From: Hippasteria phrygiana
Lineage: Eukaryota > Echinodermata > Asteroidea > Valvatida > Goniasteridae
Assembly (NCBI GenBank): GCA_037893225.1
Contig: JAZGUH010000333.1
Coordinates: 186,001-250,000, forward strand
DNA: 64,000 bases
Direction of reading: 5' to 3'
Below are positions 8,947-19,399 of this stretch, one piece after another. Position numbers and translations under genes: made by a program. The notes under the pieces were generated by a model. The model saw only the letters and a program-made list of their open reading frames with translations, was not told the origin of the DNA and made no database searches. The stretch's first letter is position 1; each line of letters begins with the position of its first letter.

Positions 8947-9514
8947 CTGTCAGATGAAAATCAACAAGTTGATAACTCAATTGTGAGGTTGTCTGGAGTT
9001 CCCGATTCTCTATTTTTTTCCCCCATAAGTCTCATAAGATACAGTTTACTGTGTCTGTTTGACACCAGCTCATCTTTGTACTCTTCAACATTATTAGTTG
9101 TTGTTTGTACTTCTTTTTATAGACATAAGAGGTCTTCAAGAAACTGTCAAAAGCAGGCTTAGAACAAACTTGGAGGGGCAAGGCAATTTCCCCTTGGTTA
9201 ACCCCTTGCGTACAGATGACGCCAAATGGCGCAAAAAAACCAATGGCAAGCCTGTCCCGCATTTTTGTGAATTTAACAAAAATTCTTGGGCAGTATATTC
9301 CACGTTAATTTGGCTTAGTCAAATGTTGTGCTTAGCAGCTCCGTGAAATTGTTCTCTTATTCAGCTGGCACTGAAGAGATTTGAACCAGGCCAATAGCCA
9401 CTACTAGGTAAACTGGATCATTATTTGTTCTTATTGTAAATAACTATTAACCGTTTTTTACAATGCCTGAGAAATGCTGGTGGTTTGAACTCCGATATAG
9501 GACTTTAATCTAAC
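8947..9514 (-). other. Intron with an apparently missing exon
   Basis: The exon at 9515-9620 leaves in phase 1 and the exon at 8620-8946 enters in phase 0. The protein also jumps from helix B of one repeat to helix B of the next. About 80 residues should be encoded here and I find no candidate. The interval holds a partial copy of the 1477-1665 element (9197-9250) and a dispersed-element fragment (about 9300-9365). Confidence 0.55.
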
Positions 9515-9620
9515 CTTTGACATTGGGGTCATCTGTGGATGCGGCACTGATCATGTCTTGGCCTACCTTCCGCATGTTGTCCACTGCGTCCATCTGGCTG
9601 TCTACCTGGTCTTGTAGCAT
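9515..9620 (-). CDS. Spectraplakin spectrin-repeat exon (106 nt)
   Basis: Acceptor tctgaatcctag, donor AAAG|GTTAGA. It reads MLQDQVDSQMDAVDNMRKVG then QDMISAASTDDPNVK, helix B of a spectrin repeat. The frame continues in phase from the exon at 10235-10354. It ends in phase 1, which the next visible exon does not accept. No stop inside. Confidence 0.7.
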
Positions 9621-10234
9621 CTAGGATTCAGAGTACAACAAAAATAGTAGCATTGCATTATCTATCCATCCATCCATGTGTAAACCTAAGTTCGGTTACA
9701 ACATCCACACATTACGAGTCAATAATGACCCCAGTTCTTCAGTGTTTACTCTGAAAAGATTTCAGATCCTGCATGAATAAATGAGGTACTGGCAAATGCT
9801 GTTTTGAATTCTGTTCAAATTAGTGGCTCAGTCGGGGTCCAATAAGATAATAAATGACCATTGGTTAATGAGTGGTTGATTCCCGACGTACTTTGTGCCT
9901 GCACACTCATATTAAACAGGAAACGATCTGTGGTCGAACCTCAGAGTGTCATCTTGGAACCTCAAGACCCTGGCTACCTGCTGTACATGAGGACACTTTT
10001 GGCTATTGATAACCGGTGGTGTAACAACCTCAGTAGGTTGGTTGAAAGTACTTGTGCCAACTTACTCAATGTCGACACAAAAATGCCAAGGGCTTTTAGC
10101 CACATCTCTTTATTTCAGTCAAGATTAGAAAGTTTGAGATACTTAAACTTGAAGCACGAGTTAATTGGAAATTGGAGGGAGTCCTTAGAGAGATAATGAG
10201 GTGTAGAATGTGACCTGAATGCACTGTTTGTTAC
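9621..10234 (-). other. Intron of the spectraplakin locus
   Basis: Donor CAG|GTAAC at the right end and acceptor tcctag at the left end. A plus-strand ORF of 111 codons inside it has no splice or homology support. Confidence 0.55.
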
Positions 10235-10354
10235 CTGCAGCTTTTTGCATTGCTTGCGGAGCACCTCTGGGTGGCAGGAGATTGATTCTGGTTGGGACAG
10301 TTTCTCAGCAGTGATGTTCAGCTGCTCCAAGGTAGAATCCAGGTCCTCGATGAA
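10235..10354 (-). CDS. Spectraplakin spectrin-repeat exon (120 nt, intact)
   Basis: Acceptor ttgtcttgcag, donor CAG|GTAAC, phase 0 to 0, 40 codons. It reads FIEDLDSTLEQLNITAEKLS followed by QPESISCHPEVLRKQCKKLQ, helix A/B of a repeat. It continues helix C of the exon at 15206-15412, from which it is separated by the transposon at 10611-15090. Confidence 0.78.
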
Positions 10355-10965
10355 CTGCAAGACAAAGATAATGTAAGAAACTTGTCATCATACACTTCAA
10401 AGCCCCACATAATGTAAACGGGGTCCAAGATGTTTTATGGTTACTCGTTTTCTGAGAAAAAAAATATTTGCATTCGAAAGTTTACATACACTTGGAAATT
10501 GTTCCTTTAATTGTTCCTGCAGCTGTTGCATTTCTTGCAATTCTTCTATTGTAAATTCTCAGTATATCAATAAAATCGTGTTTTCAAAAGTCCTTCCTCA
10601 TGCATGTTTAGGCGCCTTCGAAAAAAGGTGAAACCGCGGTTTGACCGGATTGACCGCGGTTTGTCCAAACCCTAGTTACGATCCAACGATCAAGCTCTTC
10701 TGCCTCCTTTACATATCAATGCAACTGACTAAGAAAAGATCCATTGTTATTGTAATACGTCCAGAACGCGGTGATCGCGGTTTGGGCGTGCGGTGAACGC
10801 GGCCCACTGCACAGAGGCTTTTTAAGTTGCTGCTGACTGCGGTCGCCGCGTTTAAATTCCAAAGATATCTTGATCTTTTTTTCCGGAGACCAGTATGCCG
10901 ACCCTAACAAGTTGTTGAATAGGAAGTAATTACAATTGTAAAGTCAGGGTGGGGTGGTCTTTGAT

Positions 10966-11160
10966 TTGGTAGTTTTGTGAAATATTTGAGAGTTATGGTA
11001 TACTTGTACGTGAAAAGTTATTGTTGTTTTGTTGTTTTTTATCGTCGTTCAAACCTTGAGGTAAATTTTAAGAAATGCCAAGGAACTTTTGACAAATTAG
11101 CAATAAAAAAACTAAAACGCCTGCGTCTTGGTTTATTTGAATGTTGTAAACATCAGTGTT
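10966..11160 (+). repeat. Internal direct repeat of the transposon, copy 1
   Basis: The stretch from tagttttgtgaaatatttgag to gtaaacatcagtg recurs diverged at 11643-11806 (tagttttgggaaatgtttga ... gtaaacttcagtg). The copies share acgtgaaaag and aacttttgacaaatt. Confidence 0.7.
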
Positions 11161-14100
11161 GATCAGGAAAAAAAACAAAAATACGTTACTCTTCGCGAAG
11201 TCGAACTCGATTTTTTTTTATTCGTCAAACAATCCACAAGGGAAACTTACTAGGTAAATTTGAATATATTTTCAAAGTGAACAAAGAAACTGGATTTTTT
11301 TTGGAATGACACCGGAAGTATTCCAAAGCAAAAAGTTGAACACATTTCAACTCTGGCGAATTTGGATTCGAATTCGCCGAGGTCAACTTTATATTATTAT
11401 AAAAACCCGCCACACGTCTTTCCGATTTTACCGGTTCATTTGGCCATTGGAACGGAATCGGACATGTACATGTGCTGGGCCGGGAAATTCCGCAATGGTA
11501 AACAAAAAAACGTAATGGCAATCTGGTGAACTGGTAAAATCCGAAAGGTGTTCAGCGCGGCTTTAGGATTCGAATTCCCAAGAAGCATTATCGCGTATTT
11601 TCATGGTTTTTACACACTGTACGAATGATTATAAATTAAGTTGGTTTGTAGTTTTGGGAAATGTTTGAAAGTTATGTTATACGTGAAAAGTCTTTGTAGT
11701 TTTGTTGTCGCCGTTCAGATCTTATAATTTAAGAGGAACTTTTGACAAATTCACCATTAAAAAATGCCTACGTCATGGTTTATTTGAAAGTTGTAAACTT
11801 CAGTGTATGCTCACGGCGGATGATGCGGCATTCGGCAATGACTGTGGTAAAAGGGTTTCCGCATGTCGCAAAGTATTTTTTGACTGCAGCGCAAGCACCT
11901 CGTGATTGGGCTTGGCATGTATAATAAATAAGTTTCGGTGTAATGCACACAATGGGGTTCTTTCTCAATTTACTTAGCTTATTTCTTTCTTGGCCGAGCG
12001 TATTTTAGTTTTGTGTGTGGGACTGTTTTGTTTGTTTGATTGTTTGGGGAGGCGAGCTCCTCTAGACTGTCGGGGCAAAAAATGTGTTTTAAATGTATGT
12101 GCCCGTGTGGGTTTAGCTTGGGGGATTCTATATAGCCGCGTTTTAAGAGGATGGCAATTAGAAAAATAGGAATATTTTTTTCGATCCTGCATTTTATACA
12201 TTTTTCGTCAAACCACGGAGGAAGGAAAACACAGCGCCGTTTTCCTTTTTTGGTGGGGGTGAGGGTAGGCCTAGGGACTATATTCTGTCCACTGTCCAGA
12301 TATACAGCTTCCATAAAAGTTGCAATAGCATTTGTTGAAATGCCATAAATAAATATTCCCAGGAAAATGCAGTTGACAAAAATTACATTGAGCCTACATC
12401 ATTGTCATTAAAAATTGTACTTCTGTTCTGTTGCCATGGCAGTTCCGTTGCATAGATACGGCGAGTTGAATGGTGTCGTGTACTCGTACCTATGACTCGC
12501 ACGCACGTGCTGGGGATTTTCCACAGACTCTTCCGAGTCCTGTAAACACGTGAACAGGTGTGCACGACGGCTGTTTAAGTCTAGGGTCAAGTTGACATAA
12601 GTTGACATTATGCGTATACGTATGCGCCATGCATAAATAGTACAGCGGCTGCTGCCCCGTGGTACACCACACGGTCAGTGCTTGTGTTCCTACCTCCATG
12701 GGTCATGCGGCCGGGCGCTACACTTTTGTGCGCTGGGCGTTCTCGCCAGATCATGTCCGAATGTTTAAAAAAAGGCGATAAAGGGTCCAAGTTACTCGGA
12801 CACTAGCTAGCTCTTCGTGGTGCGGGACGGTGTTATAGGAGTTCAAAGATCGCTGGCACCACGGACCGAGTGTTCATGTCTACGTACGTGTCTCCTCGAT
12901 CTCTCCAAGACCCTTGCAAAAGATGCTACAATACACCGCCATGATGCATCGATGGATAACGGGCTGATGAAGATCAACTTGGACTTGTGACTGCGTGTGT
13001 GTACAACTGGTGCAGCCGCGGTCGGCCCCGTCTAGCACATGGAGCCATAATCTGCACAGTTCACAGTTTTTACTATTCCATTTTACTTTTCCGAAAGCTG
13101 CCGTTTTATTATCACTAATATCAGCATTTAAAAACCATACTTGTTTTGTTATGATCTGGACGTCAACTTAACCTGTAAAACTCATTTCATGTCGTTTGTA
13201 AAGATTTTTGTTTAATGCGTCGACACTATTTTTCATAAAAATCCAAACTGATATCTGATGTGATAATAAACAAAACACAGATTGCTAACAATCAAGTAGA
13301 AAATTTTGCAAAGTTTGAGGACAATTGATAGTTTTTCTTTCAATGTTTGCCCTATCTGGCCGAATTTCAAAGTCTAACGTCAACCTTTCCATGTCTACAT
13401 TGTGCAAAGTAAACAGCCGTTGGCAACTCTAAGGGCGCGCCAAAGGTCTGGAGCTAGTTTGGCTCAAAGCCAAGAATGAGTGTGGGAACTTGTTCTAGTG
13501 CAGAACAACCGGTTGTGCCTACATGTAGGTCGTCATGACAATGAGATTACTCCACCAATAAGCAGATTCTCTAGAGGACCGCCCAAACATGTGGATTGGT
13601 TCACAGGACATGCATTAATAGCTCCATGGTTGCAGTATCGCTAGGCAACCTTGTGAAAGACGTATGCGCATAATGATAATAAAAATAGCTAGGCCTATAC
13701 GTTTAAATTGTACAAGACAATTTGCTTAAATATTCTCCCCGATTTATCATCGTTTTCAATTTTGTAAAATAATGAAAAGCTTTCTGCCTAGGTTCAAACT
13801 TGTATAGTTATACTCTCAGCACCTAATTTTATATGATTTATATATATCGTCGTACAAAAGATTTCTCCCGTCATTATACGGCATACACAATAGCTTCTCA
13901 TCTTAATTTTCTATAATATATCAATACTTCGAAATTTTTGTAATACACTGCAAAAAAAATAGACCTACCGTAAACTGTTCATTACAACATATTAATAACA
14001 GCGTATCACATCATTGTTTACCACTTTATTTTACCCAGGACTTGTGTTTGTTGATTTTTACACAATTTTACACCTCTTGTGTATTTATTCCGGTTGTCTA

Positions 14101-14880
14101 AAATAATGATATTTCATAAGAGTACTGGAAATTAAAGTAACATTGAAAAGAATAATATGAGCAATCGGTGAAAATCTTATTAATAGTCACTTGGATTCTG
14201 TTTGTAATATTTACCAAAATGTGTGCTTTCGTCTGAATTCAATTAAGGAATTCTTGGGGGAAAAAATATACATGTGACTCTGTCAATTAGTATCAATAAT
14301 GGGAACGTTAAACAAATTTACAGTCAACACCTGAACATGACTTCAAAATAATGTCGCATTGTGTTGAAAAATCTAATCTTGGTTTTCTTAAATTTCACTA
14401 CTTTCTGTGATTTTTTTCTTATACGTGTGATGAACGAAGCTCCTCCTTTTTTATACAAATTATAACAATTACGGAACAGAAAAATTAGTCGAGGCTTAGA
14501 GACCCCGACGGCATGAATCATGCAGTTAACCCGACGAAAACACTTTCAAATTGAGGGAATACAAAATTACTTGCTTTGTGAAACACGTTATTTTTATGTC
14601 AAATTTTAGCCGAAGAACAATTTCAATGTCGAAAAGAGATCGTAGTAAAGGGCTTGTTATTTACTTTTGAGAGCGAGTGCACAGAACTAATTAAAATAGT
14701 TTTGGTCTTGTCCCATAAACACATTCTATCGCAGGTTTTGAGCAGAAATTTAATGTCTGTTTGATTGAATATTTGTCCGCACTTTCCCGTCCGAAAAAAA
14801 TTGCAAACCTCCGTATTTCATGCACATTAATTCAGACAACGCAGCCACCGCGATCTTCATTAACGTAACCTACAAGTATT
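11161..14880. other. Transposon interior without recognised genes
   Basis: No ORF above about 110 codons and no transposase or Myb/HTH motif was recognised. The second direct repeat copy is at 11643-11806. A promoter-like cataaatag followed by cagcggctgctgcc lies near 12630-12655, but no ORF follows it. The stretch 13680-14800 is strongly A/T-rich. Confidence 0.45.
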
Positions 14881-15205
14881 GCGTCAGTTCAACACGGTCA
14901 CCGTGTTCTGGACGGACGTAAATGCATATTCATGATTTAATGTAACCGCGTTCAACGCGTACCTCATTAACTTCCCTTCGCATGAGTGAATTCGGTGCGG
15001 TGAAACTGCGTTTTGCACGATCCTTAGGAACCCGGATAAAACGCGGCGACCGCAACGGTCAAAACGCGGCGACCTTTTTTCGAAGGCGCCTTAATCATCT
15101 AGATTTGGTTCACAGCTTTGGGAGGAATTGGGGAATTGTTTGCAGGACTGGTGTATGTAAACTTTCTACCACAAACAGGCTTTAGAAATAATTCGAAATA
15201 CTCAC

Positions 15206-15412
15206 AGAGCTTGTTCGTTGGAGAAGGTCAAAGAGTTTCTCGCCTCTCTTTTCCACATCCTGCTTGACGTTGTCATAACGCTTGTTGTCGCTGTTCACCT
15301 TAGCTTCCAGGGAGCGAGCACCGGGCCCGGGGCTGATCTTGTCGAGCTCAGGAGCGAGCCTGTTCAGCTTGTTGATGTACTGTTGCTTCTCGTTGACAGC
15401 CTGGCTCATCAG
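15206..15412 (-). CDS. Spectraplakin spectrin-repeat exon (207 nt, intact)
   Basis: Acceptor cttactgccag, donor TCT|GTGAGT, phase 0 to 0, 69 codons. It reads LMSQAVNEKQQYINKLNRLA, a linker PELDKISPGPGARSLEAKV, then helix C (NSDNKRYDNVKQDVEKRGEK, LFDLLQRTSS). It joins in phase to both neighbours. No defects. Confidence 0.78.
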
Positions 15413-15752
15413 CTGGCAGTAAGAAGCAGAGAGATGGTTCATATATCCACAGAATATCTCAAGGTTTATGTTTACTTTGTTGTCTTGTATGATTGATGTA
15501 CTAAAAGAATATCTCAGGGTACATATTTTCTTTTACAGATGATATATCAACAGGATATCTCAAGATATAGATGTAGTCATTGGCATATAGGGCTGAGGTA
15601 TATCTTAGGATATACATTTACTTTGTCTTGTACGGCCGATGTATCAAGGCAATATAGTTTTACTTTACCGTCTTCAAAGTTCATCAGACTATCTCAGGAC
15701 ATAACAATCTGGCCCTGGTGCAAGTAAAAGAAACAATGTATCAATTCCTTAC
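15413..15752 (-). other. Intron of the spectraplakin locus
   Basis: Contains a run of loosely repeated 'tatctcaggatata' motifs (15455-15700), perhaps a degenerate tandem repeat of about 60 bp. No exon. Confidence 0.45.
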
Positions 15753-16067
15753 CCTGTTGTTGTCCACTTCCCTCCTGATTTCCTCAGCATCCAGTCCGGA
15801 AAGCCCGTAGACTCTTCATCTCCTACTCGATGTCCGTAAGCCAGCTGCTCAAGTCACTGTGGGTCTCGTTGAAAGACAGGGCTAGCGTCAAGGACCTCCA
15901 CGTGGTCAGCACTGTTGTTGGACATCGTACCTAGTCTCGAGCTGCTTCAGGTGGTCATCGAGGCGCCGGCACTGGGTGGGATCGGTTGTCTGCTGGAGCA
16001 GGACCTCGGCGGCACCACTGACATCTTGGACCCAGCTCATCTTGGAGTTGATCTCTCTGTCCAAGCC
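15753..16067 (-). pseudogene. Spectraplakin exon broken by frameshifts and a nonsense codon
   Basis: Acceptor tctaaacag and donor AGG|GTAAGG are intact. The reading is good at first: GLDREINSKMSWVQDVSGAA through RRLDDHLKQLETRYDVQQQC, then TGA. The homology continues as ADHVEVLDA in a second frame and ALSFNETHSDLSSWLTDIE in a third. That run stops at TAG (probably a former CAG), continues EMKSL, and then changes frame again to GLSGLDAEEIRREVDNNR before the donor. So at least three frameshifts and one stop lie within 315 nt. Splice sites and neighbour phases are preserved. Confidence 0.8.
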
Positions 16068-16458
16068 CTGTTTAGAGACACAATGAGGGAGATAACAAAT
16101 TATCACAGATTAGATCTGAAACATAAATAAAAGCTTGTCTAATTTTAAATGGAATAGTAAATTCCCGATGTAATATTTAGCACAAAACAGTACCATGTGC
16201 AATATTGGTTTCTCTTCTCCAAGCCAACCCCACCAAGCCCAGTGGTCAAGCAGGAGGTTCCAAGTTTGTGAACCACTCAAGTAACGCGGGACTTGAAAAA
16301 TCCTGTTTAAATTAAACAGTATTTTTTTCATGACAGAAAAACCTGCCAGCGGACAATGAATGTCAATGAACAACGCCTATTTCATATTTTGGTGCTTGGT
16401 GAACCTGTCAGAATAAAAGCCGAACTGGTTTATGGCAGCTAAAACCTCCCAGACTCAC
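16068..16458 (-). other. Intron of the spectraplakin locus
   Basis: Donor AAG|GTGAGT at 16458 and acceptor ctaaacag at 16068. Nothing else recognised. Confidence 0.5.
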
Positions 16459-16584
16459 CTTGGCTTTCTTGAGCTGTTCCCTGACTCCATCAGGATCCAC
16501 ATCGACTGTCTCCTTGGCACTTCTGTCGAGTGTCCTCTCTGTGTCATTGATCCATGAGAGGAGGTTGTCCATGTTCTGCTCCAC
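16459..16584 (-). CDS. Spectraplakin spectrin-repeat exon (126 nt, intact)
   Basis: Acceptor attactctgcag, donor AAG|GTGAGT, phase 0 to 0, 42 codons. It reads VEQNMDNLLSWINDTERTLD, then RSAKETVDVDPDGVREQLKK and AK. This is helix A with the typical LLSWI..TE signature of this rod. It is in phase with GLDREIN of the next exon. Confidence 0.78.
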
Positions 16585-16786
16585 CTGCAGAGTAATTACA
16601 GCAGAGTGTTACAGCAGATCCACTTCGAGCCCGAATGGGGTCGATTTTCCCAAAGAAAACGAAAAAGAACACTGGGAAAACTTGACAAGAATAGACAGAT
16701 ATACTACTCAGCAGCATCCCAGTGCAATCCTCCATTCTCGACCCATTCTGAGCTGAGCTACAGGAAAGTACAGAAACTAAACATAC

Positions 16787-16876
16787 CTTCTGTGCTCCCT
16801 CCAGCTTAGTGATAAGCTGGTACTCGATGTCCTTGGTCTGTGCACAGAGCTCATTGAAGCGAGTGTTGGCATGGCT
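16787..16876 (-). pseudogene. 5'-truncated spectraplakin exon fragment
   Basis: Ends at donor AAG|GTATG and reads back SHANTRFNELCAQTKDIEYQ and LITKLEGAQK, helix C. To the right the homology stops abruptly, with no acceptor in a suitable phase. The partner exon at 17272-17501 leaves in phase 0 at helix A/B, so roughly 40 residues are missing. Confidence 0.65.
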
Positions 16877-17060
16877 TTTGAGAGTTTAATTTTGTTAAAA
16901 TGTTTGTTCTTTGTTAACAGTTGTGATCTAGACACTTCTGGTAACAACATTTACTAACACGAAGGTTCACCTAATTCAAGTTATAAACTTGGTTGCCACA
17001 TTACTTAAGAGCCGGATGAAAATTTCCCCTTGTTTTTCCCCCAAAAGGGTTTTTCCGCAG

Positions 17061-17255
17061 GTTGTTCGCCCATCCCGTAAATCATATAGGCTTCTACTGG
17101 AGAGTTGAAATGTTAACTGTAAATAGATCTATTTGTGTAAGTATTCGTATATGTATGTGTGTAAATATTTATTGGAAGTTTTCAACTGTTTGGGCACACC
17201 CTGGGTAAAGAAAAGTAATAAATAAATAAATACATAAATAAAGAAATAATTTCAA
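17061..17255 (+). mobile_element. Possible retroposon 3' end with (AAAT)n tail
   Basis: A stretch ending gggcacaccctgggtaaag followed by aataaataaataaatacata resembles the 3' end and simple-repeat tail of a LINE-type insertion. It lies exactly where part of the neighbouring spectrin exon seems to be missing (16877-17271). Confidence 0.3.
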
Positions 17256-17271
17256 TTTGAATTCTATTTAC

Positions 17272-17501
17272 CTCTTGTACAGTTTTCTGCTGTTCGGGGC
17301 TGGCCGAGGTGTCAAAGCCATGCAGGTCTCTCTCGGCCTGGCCGAGCCACTTGTCCACTTCACTATGGATGCGGGTGAAGTCCTGGGCGAGAGGCACACC
17401 CTGCTGCAGCTGGCTTAGGTGGTCCTCGCTCCTAACGCAGATGTCGTCATAGCGATTCTGGATGGCATCTAGCTTCTGCTGGACATCGATGATCTCTTTG
17501 C
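17272..17501 (-). CDS. Spectraplakin spectrin-repeat exon (230 nt, intact)
   Basis: Acceptor caccccccag, donor GAG|GTAAAT, phase 1 to 0. It reads (G)KEIIDVQQKLDAIQNRYDDI, CVRSEDHLSQLQQGVPLAQD, FTRIHSEVDKWLGQAERDLH and GFDTSASPEQQKTVQE. This is helix C of one repeat and helix A of the next. It completes the Gly codon left by the exon at 18285. Confidence 0.78.
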
Positions 17502-18284
17502 CTGGGGGGTGGGATGTAAAAGGTAGATTTGTGATTGCGAAATTGAAACATTTGGAAATGGTTTAACTTTTTGAGAAACGAGTGATTTTTCTTCGAGGGA
17601 TTATAGTTGAGTGGATCATTACAAACATCATCTTTGGGCAGACAACTTTCTAATAGGTTTTTTAACAAATTTTTAAAAAAATGGAAATTGTCTTTTTGAA
17701 ATTGTTTTTTACGAATTTTTGAAATTTTTGACATTCTCAAAAGAAATTTGTTCAATAGAAACATGTGGGGCTATAGCAACCAATCAGTACCATTTCTACT
17801 ACCCCTTGCAGCCACACTGACTGCATTTTGGACAAATTAGCTTTGGGTTTGAGTCTTATTCCATTTATTTTTGGTTCATATACAGGTTTCAACAAACCAT
17901 TTTGTTGTGGCTTGAACACTTTCCAGTTACTAGACCAGCTCAAACTTTTGTATCAAATTTTGCAGTTGTTATTTTATAAACAACTGCAAAATTTGATACA
18001 AAATTATGAGGGATTGACATTTGAAAGGATAGCCTCAAAATGCTGGAATCAAAATGTCTGGCCCTCCTAACTTTTAGCAATTTTACATTTCCGGTCAGGT
18101 TATTCCAGTCAGGAAGTAGTTTGTAGCATTTCATATATATTATCTCGATTATTTAACTGTAAAATTTGTTTTGTTCATTTAAGAGATCAATGGCTTAAAT
18201 CTTGTTGGGGGTATCTTTAATTAATTTTTGTATTTATTAATTTTTTTAAATAAATTTTTTAGTCCGTTTAGTATTTATCTTTAC
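17502..18284 (-). other. Intron of the spectraplakin locus, A/T-rich with a large hairpin
   Basis: Bounded by donor G|GTAAAG at 18284 and the acceptor at 17502. No exon. It contains the perfect inverted repeat described at 17946-18003. Confidence 0.55.
17946..18003. repeat. Perfect hairpin, 25-bp arms with 8-nt loop
   Basis: The arm ttttgtatcaaattttgcag plus ttgtt is repeated as an exact reverse complement after attttata. An intronic structure this perfect is either recent or part of a young foldback element. Confidence 0.85.
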
Positions 18285-18372
18285 CTGTGCACTGCTTGAG
18301 CAGTTCTTGGCCATCTCGCAGTACCTTGTTGATGTCGGGACGACGACTCTGGATGGTCTCATGCAGTTTGTG
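18285..18372 (-). pseudogene. 5'-truncated spectraplakin exon fragment, most upstream one visible
   Basis: Ends ACA G|GTAAAG (phase 1, matched by the next exon). It reads HKLHETIQSRRPDINKVLRD then GQELLKQCTG, helix B. Immediately upstream is TGA and a T-run with no acceptor, so the 5' part is lost or interrupted. The 19216-64000 array begins 840 bp further upstream. Confidence 0.65.
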
Positions 18373-19215
18373 TCATGAAAAAAAAAACGGATTCGGAAAA
18401 TGATGAAAATCAAGATTCCACCCAGGCTTGGTAAATTTCATTTCTAATTCAGCTGGCCACATGATTGAGTGGCAACTTGAAATGCTGAAGTATGTTCCTA
18501 AATGCCGTGGTCAATCTTCATGACGATATGAGGTTTGTTTACAATAAGCCAGTTCAGTATTCCAACTGCGCATGTGCACATCAAAATTTGACAATTTTTC
18601 TTTCGGGAGAAACATTTCATCGTATGCGTGCAAAAGCATAGTGGGTACCAGCAAATTTAAAGAAATCATCGTGTTCTGAAGTAACATTAAAAAAAAAAAG
18701 GTTTGGACAGCGAAGTGTTTTCAGGTGTCTTGTGTGTCCAAACTTTTGTTCGAACAAAAGTTTAAATCGTCTTTTCGATTGCACGCAAAATTGCACAGAA
18801 TGCAAATTCAGTTTACCACGTCCCCCATAGCATTGTGTGCATTTATCTGCAACGTTTTTCCCCCTGAGAGAACATTTTTTAAATCTTGTTGTAAAGATGT
18901 AAAGATGCTTAACGATGATAAAAGTAAGATCTTTGTAACAAAGGCTGAGATTTGCATCAGTGCATTCAAATTGGTGGAAACGTTATCGATGGTAGAAAAT
19001 GACATAAAATAGGATTGAACAATTAAAGAGGGTTAATATGTATGACACATTCAATGCAAAATTATTCTGGGTCACACAGGGTGACAGAAAATAGATTTAT
19101 TTTAAGGAGAAATAGAAGGACACAATTAATTTATCCAATCACAAGCGAGAAATGGATCACAAATATTAAAACAACAACTTGGCAATTGATACACCTTAAG
19201 AAATATTACTTCCAC
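18373..19215. other. Spacer between spectrin fragment and array; contains palindromes
   Basis: No gene recognised. A perfect 24-bp palindrome aaacttttgttcgaacaaaagttt-type lies at 18740-18763, nested in a wider inverted repeat (gtttggaca at 18701, tgtccaaac at 18735). The final 170 bp lead into the array without a recognisable boundary element. Confidence 0.5.
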
Positions 19216-19399
19216 AGGTTCGAGTGCAAGTGTTACAGTGCAAGTGTTACAGTGCAAGTGTTACAGTTCAAGTGATCGGGTTAGAATGTGAGAGTAAGAG
19301 AGAAGGAGAGTCAGAGGTAGAGAGAGTGTTAGACTTACTCATCTACTAAACAGCATAGGTCTATTGTGCTCATCTAAGCCTGCATGCTGTCTATCTCAC

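Larger units (their letters stand above)
10611..15090. mobile_element. 4.48-kb TIR transposon with TTA target duplication (PIF/Harbinger-like, non-autonomous)
   Basis: The left end ggcgccttcgaaaaaaggt is repeated inverted and perfect at the right end (15072-15090). Beyond it a looser inverted match of about 40 bp carries repeated ccgcggttt/cgccgcgtttt motifs. TTA lies directly outside both ends (10608-10610 and 15091-15093). Three-base TWA duplications and GG-starting ends are typical of PIF/Harbinger elements, so the superfamily is inferred. No transposase-sized ORF is present on either strand. The element is inserted in an intron in a region otherwise free of coding sequence. Confidence 0.75.

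Noticed and set aside
9861..10196. Plus-strand 111-codon ORF
   Set aside because: It lies in a spectraplakin intron with no splice sites, homology or coding pattern.
10611..15090. Coding transposase inside the TIR element
   Set aside because: The longest ORFs are about 110 codons, overlap in several frames, and show no recognisable catalytic motif.
17201..17250. Polyadenylation signals of a gene
   Set aside because: The aataaa copies are part of an (aaat)n simple repeat between spectrin exons, and no plus-strand gene precedes them.
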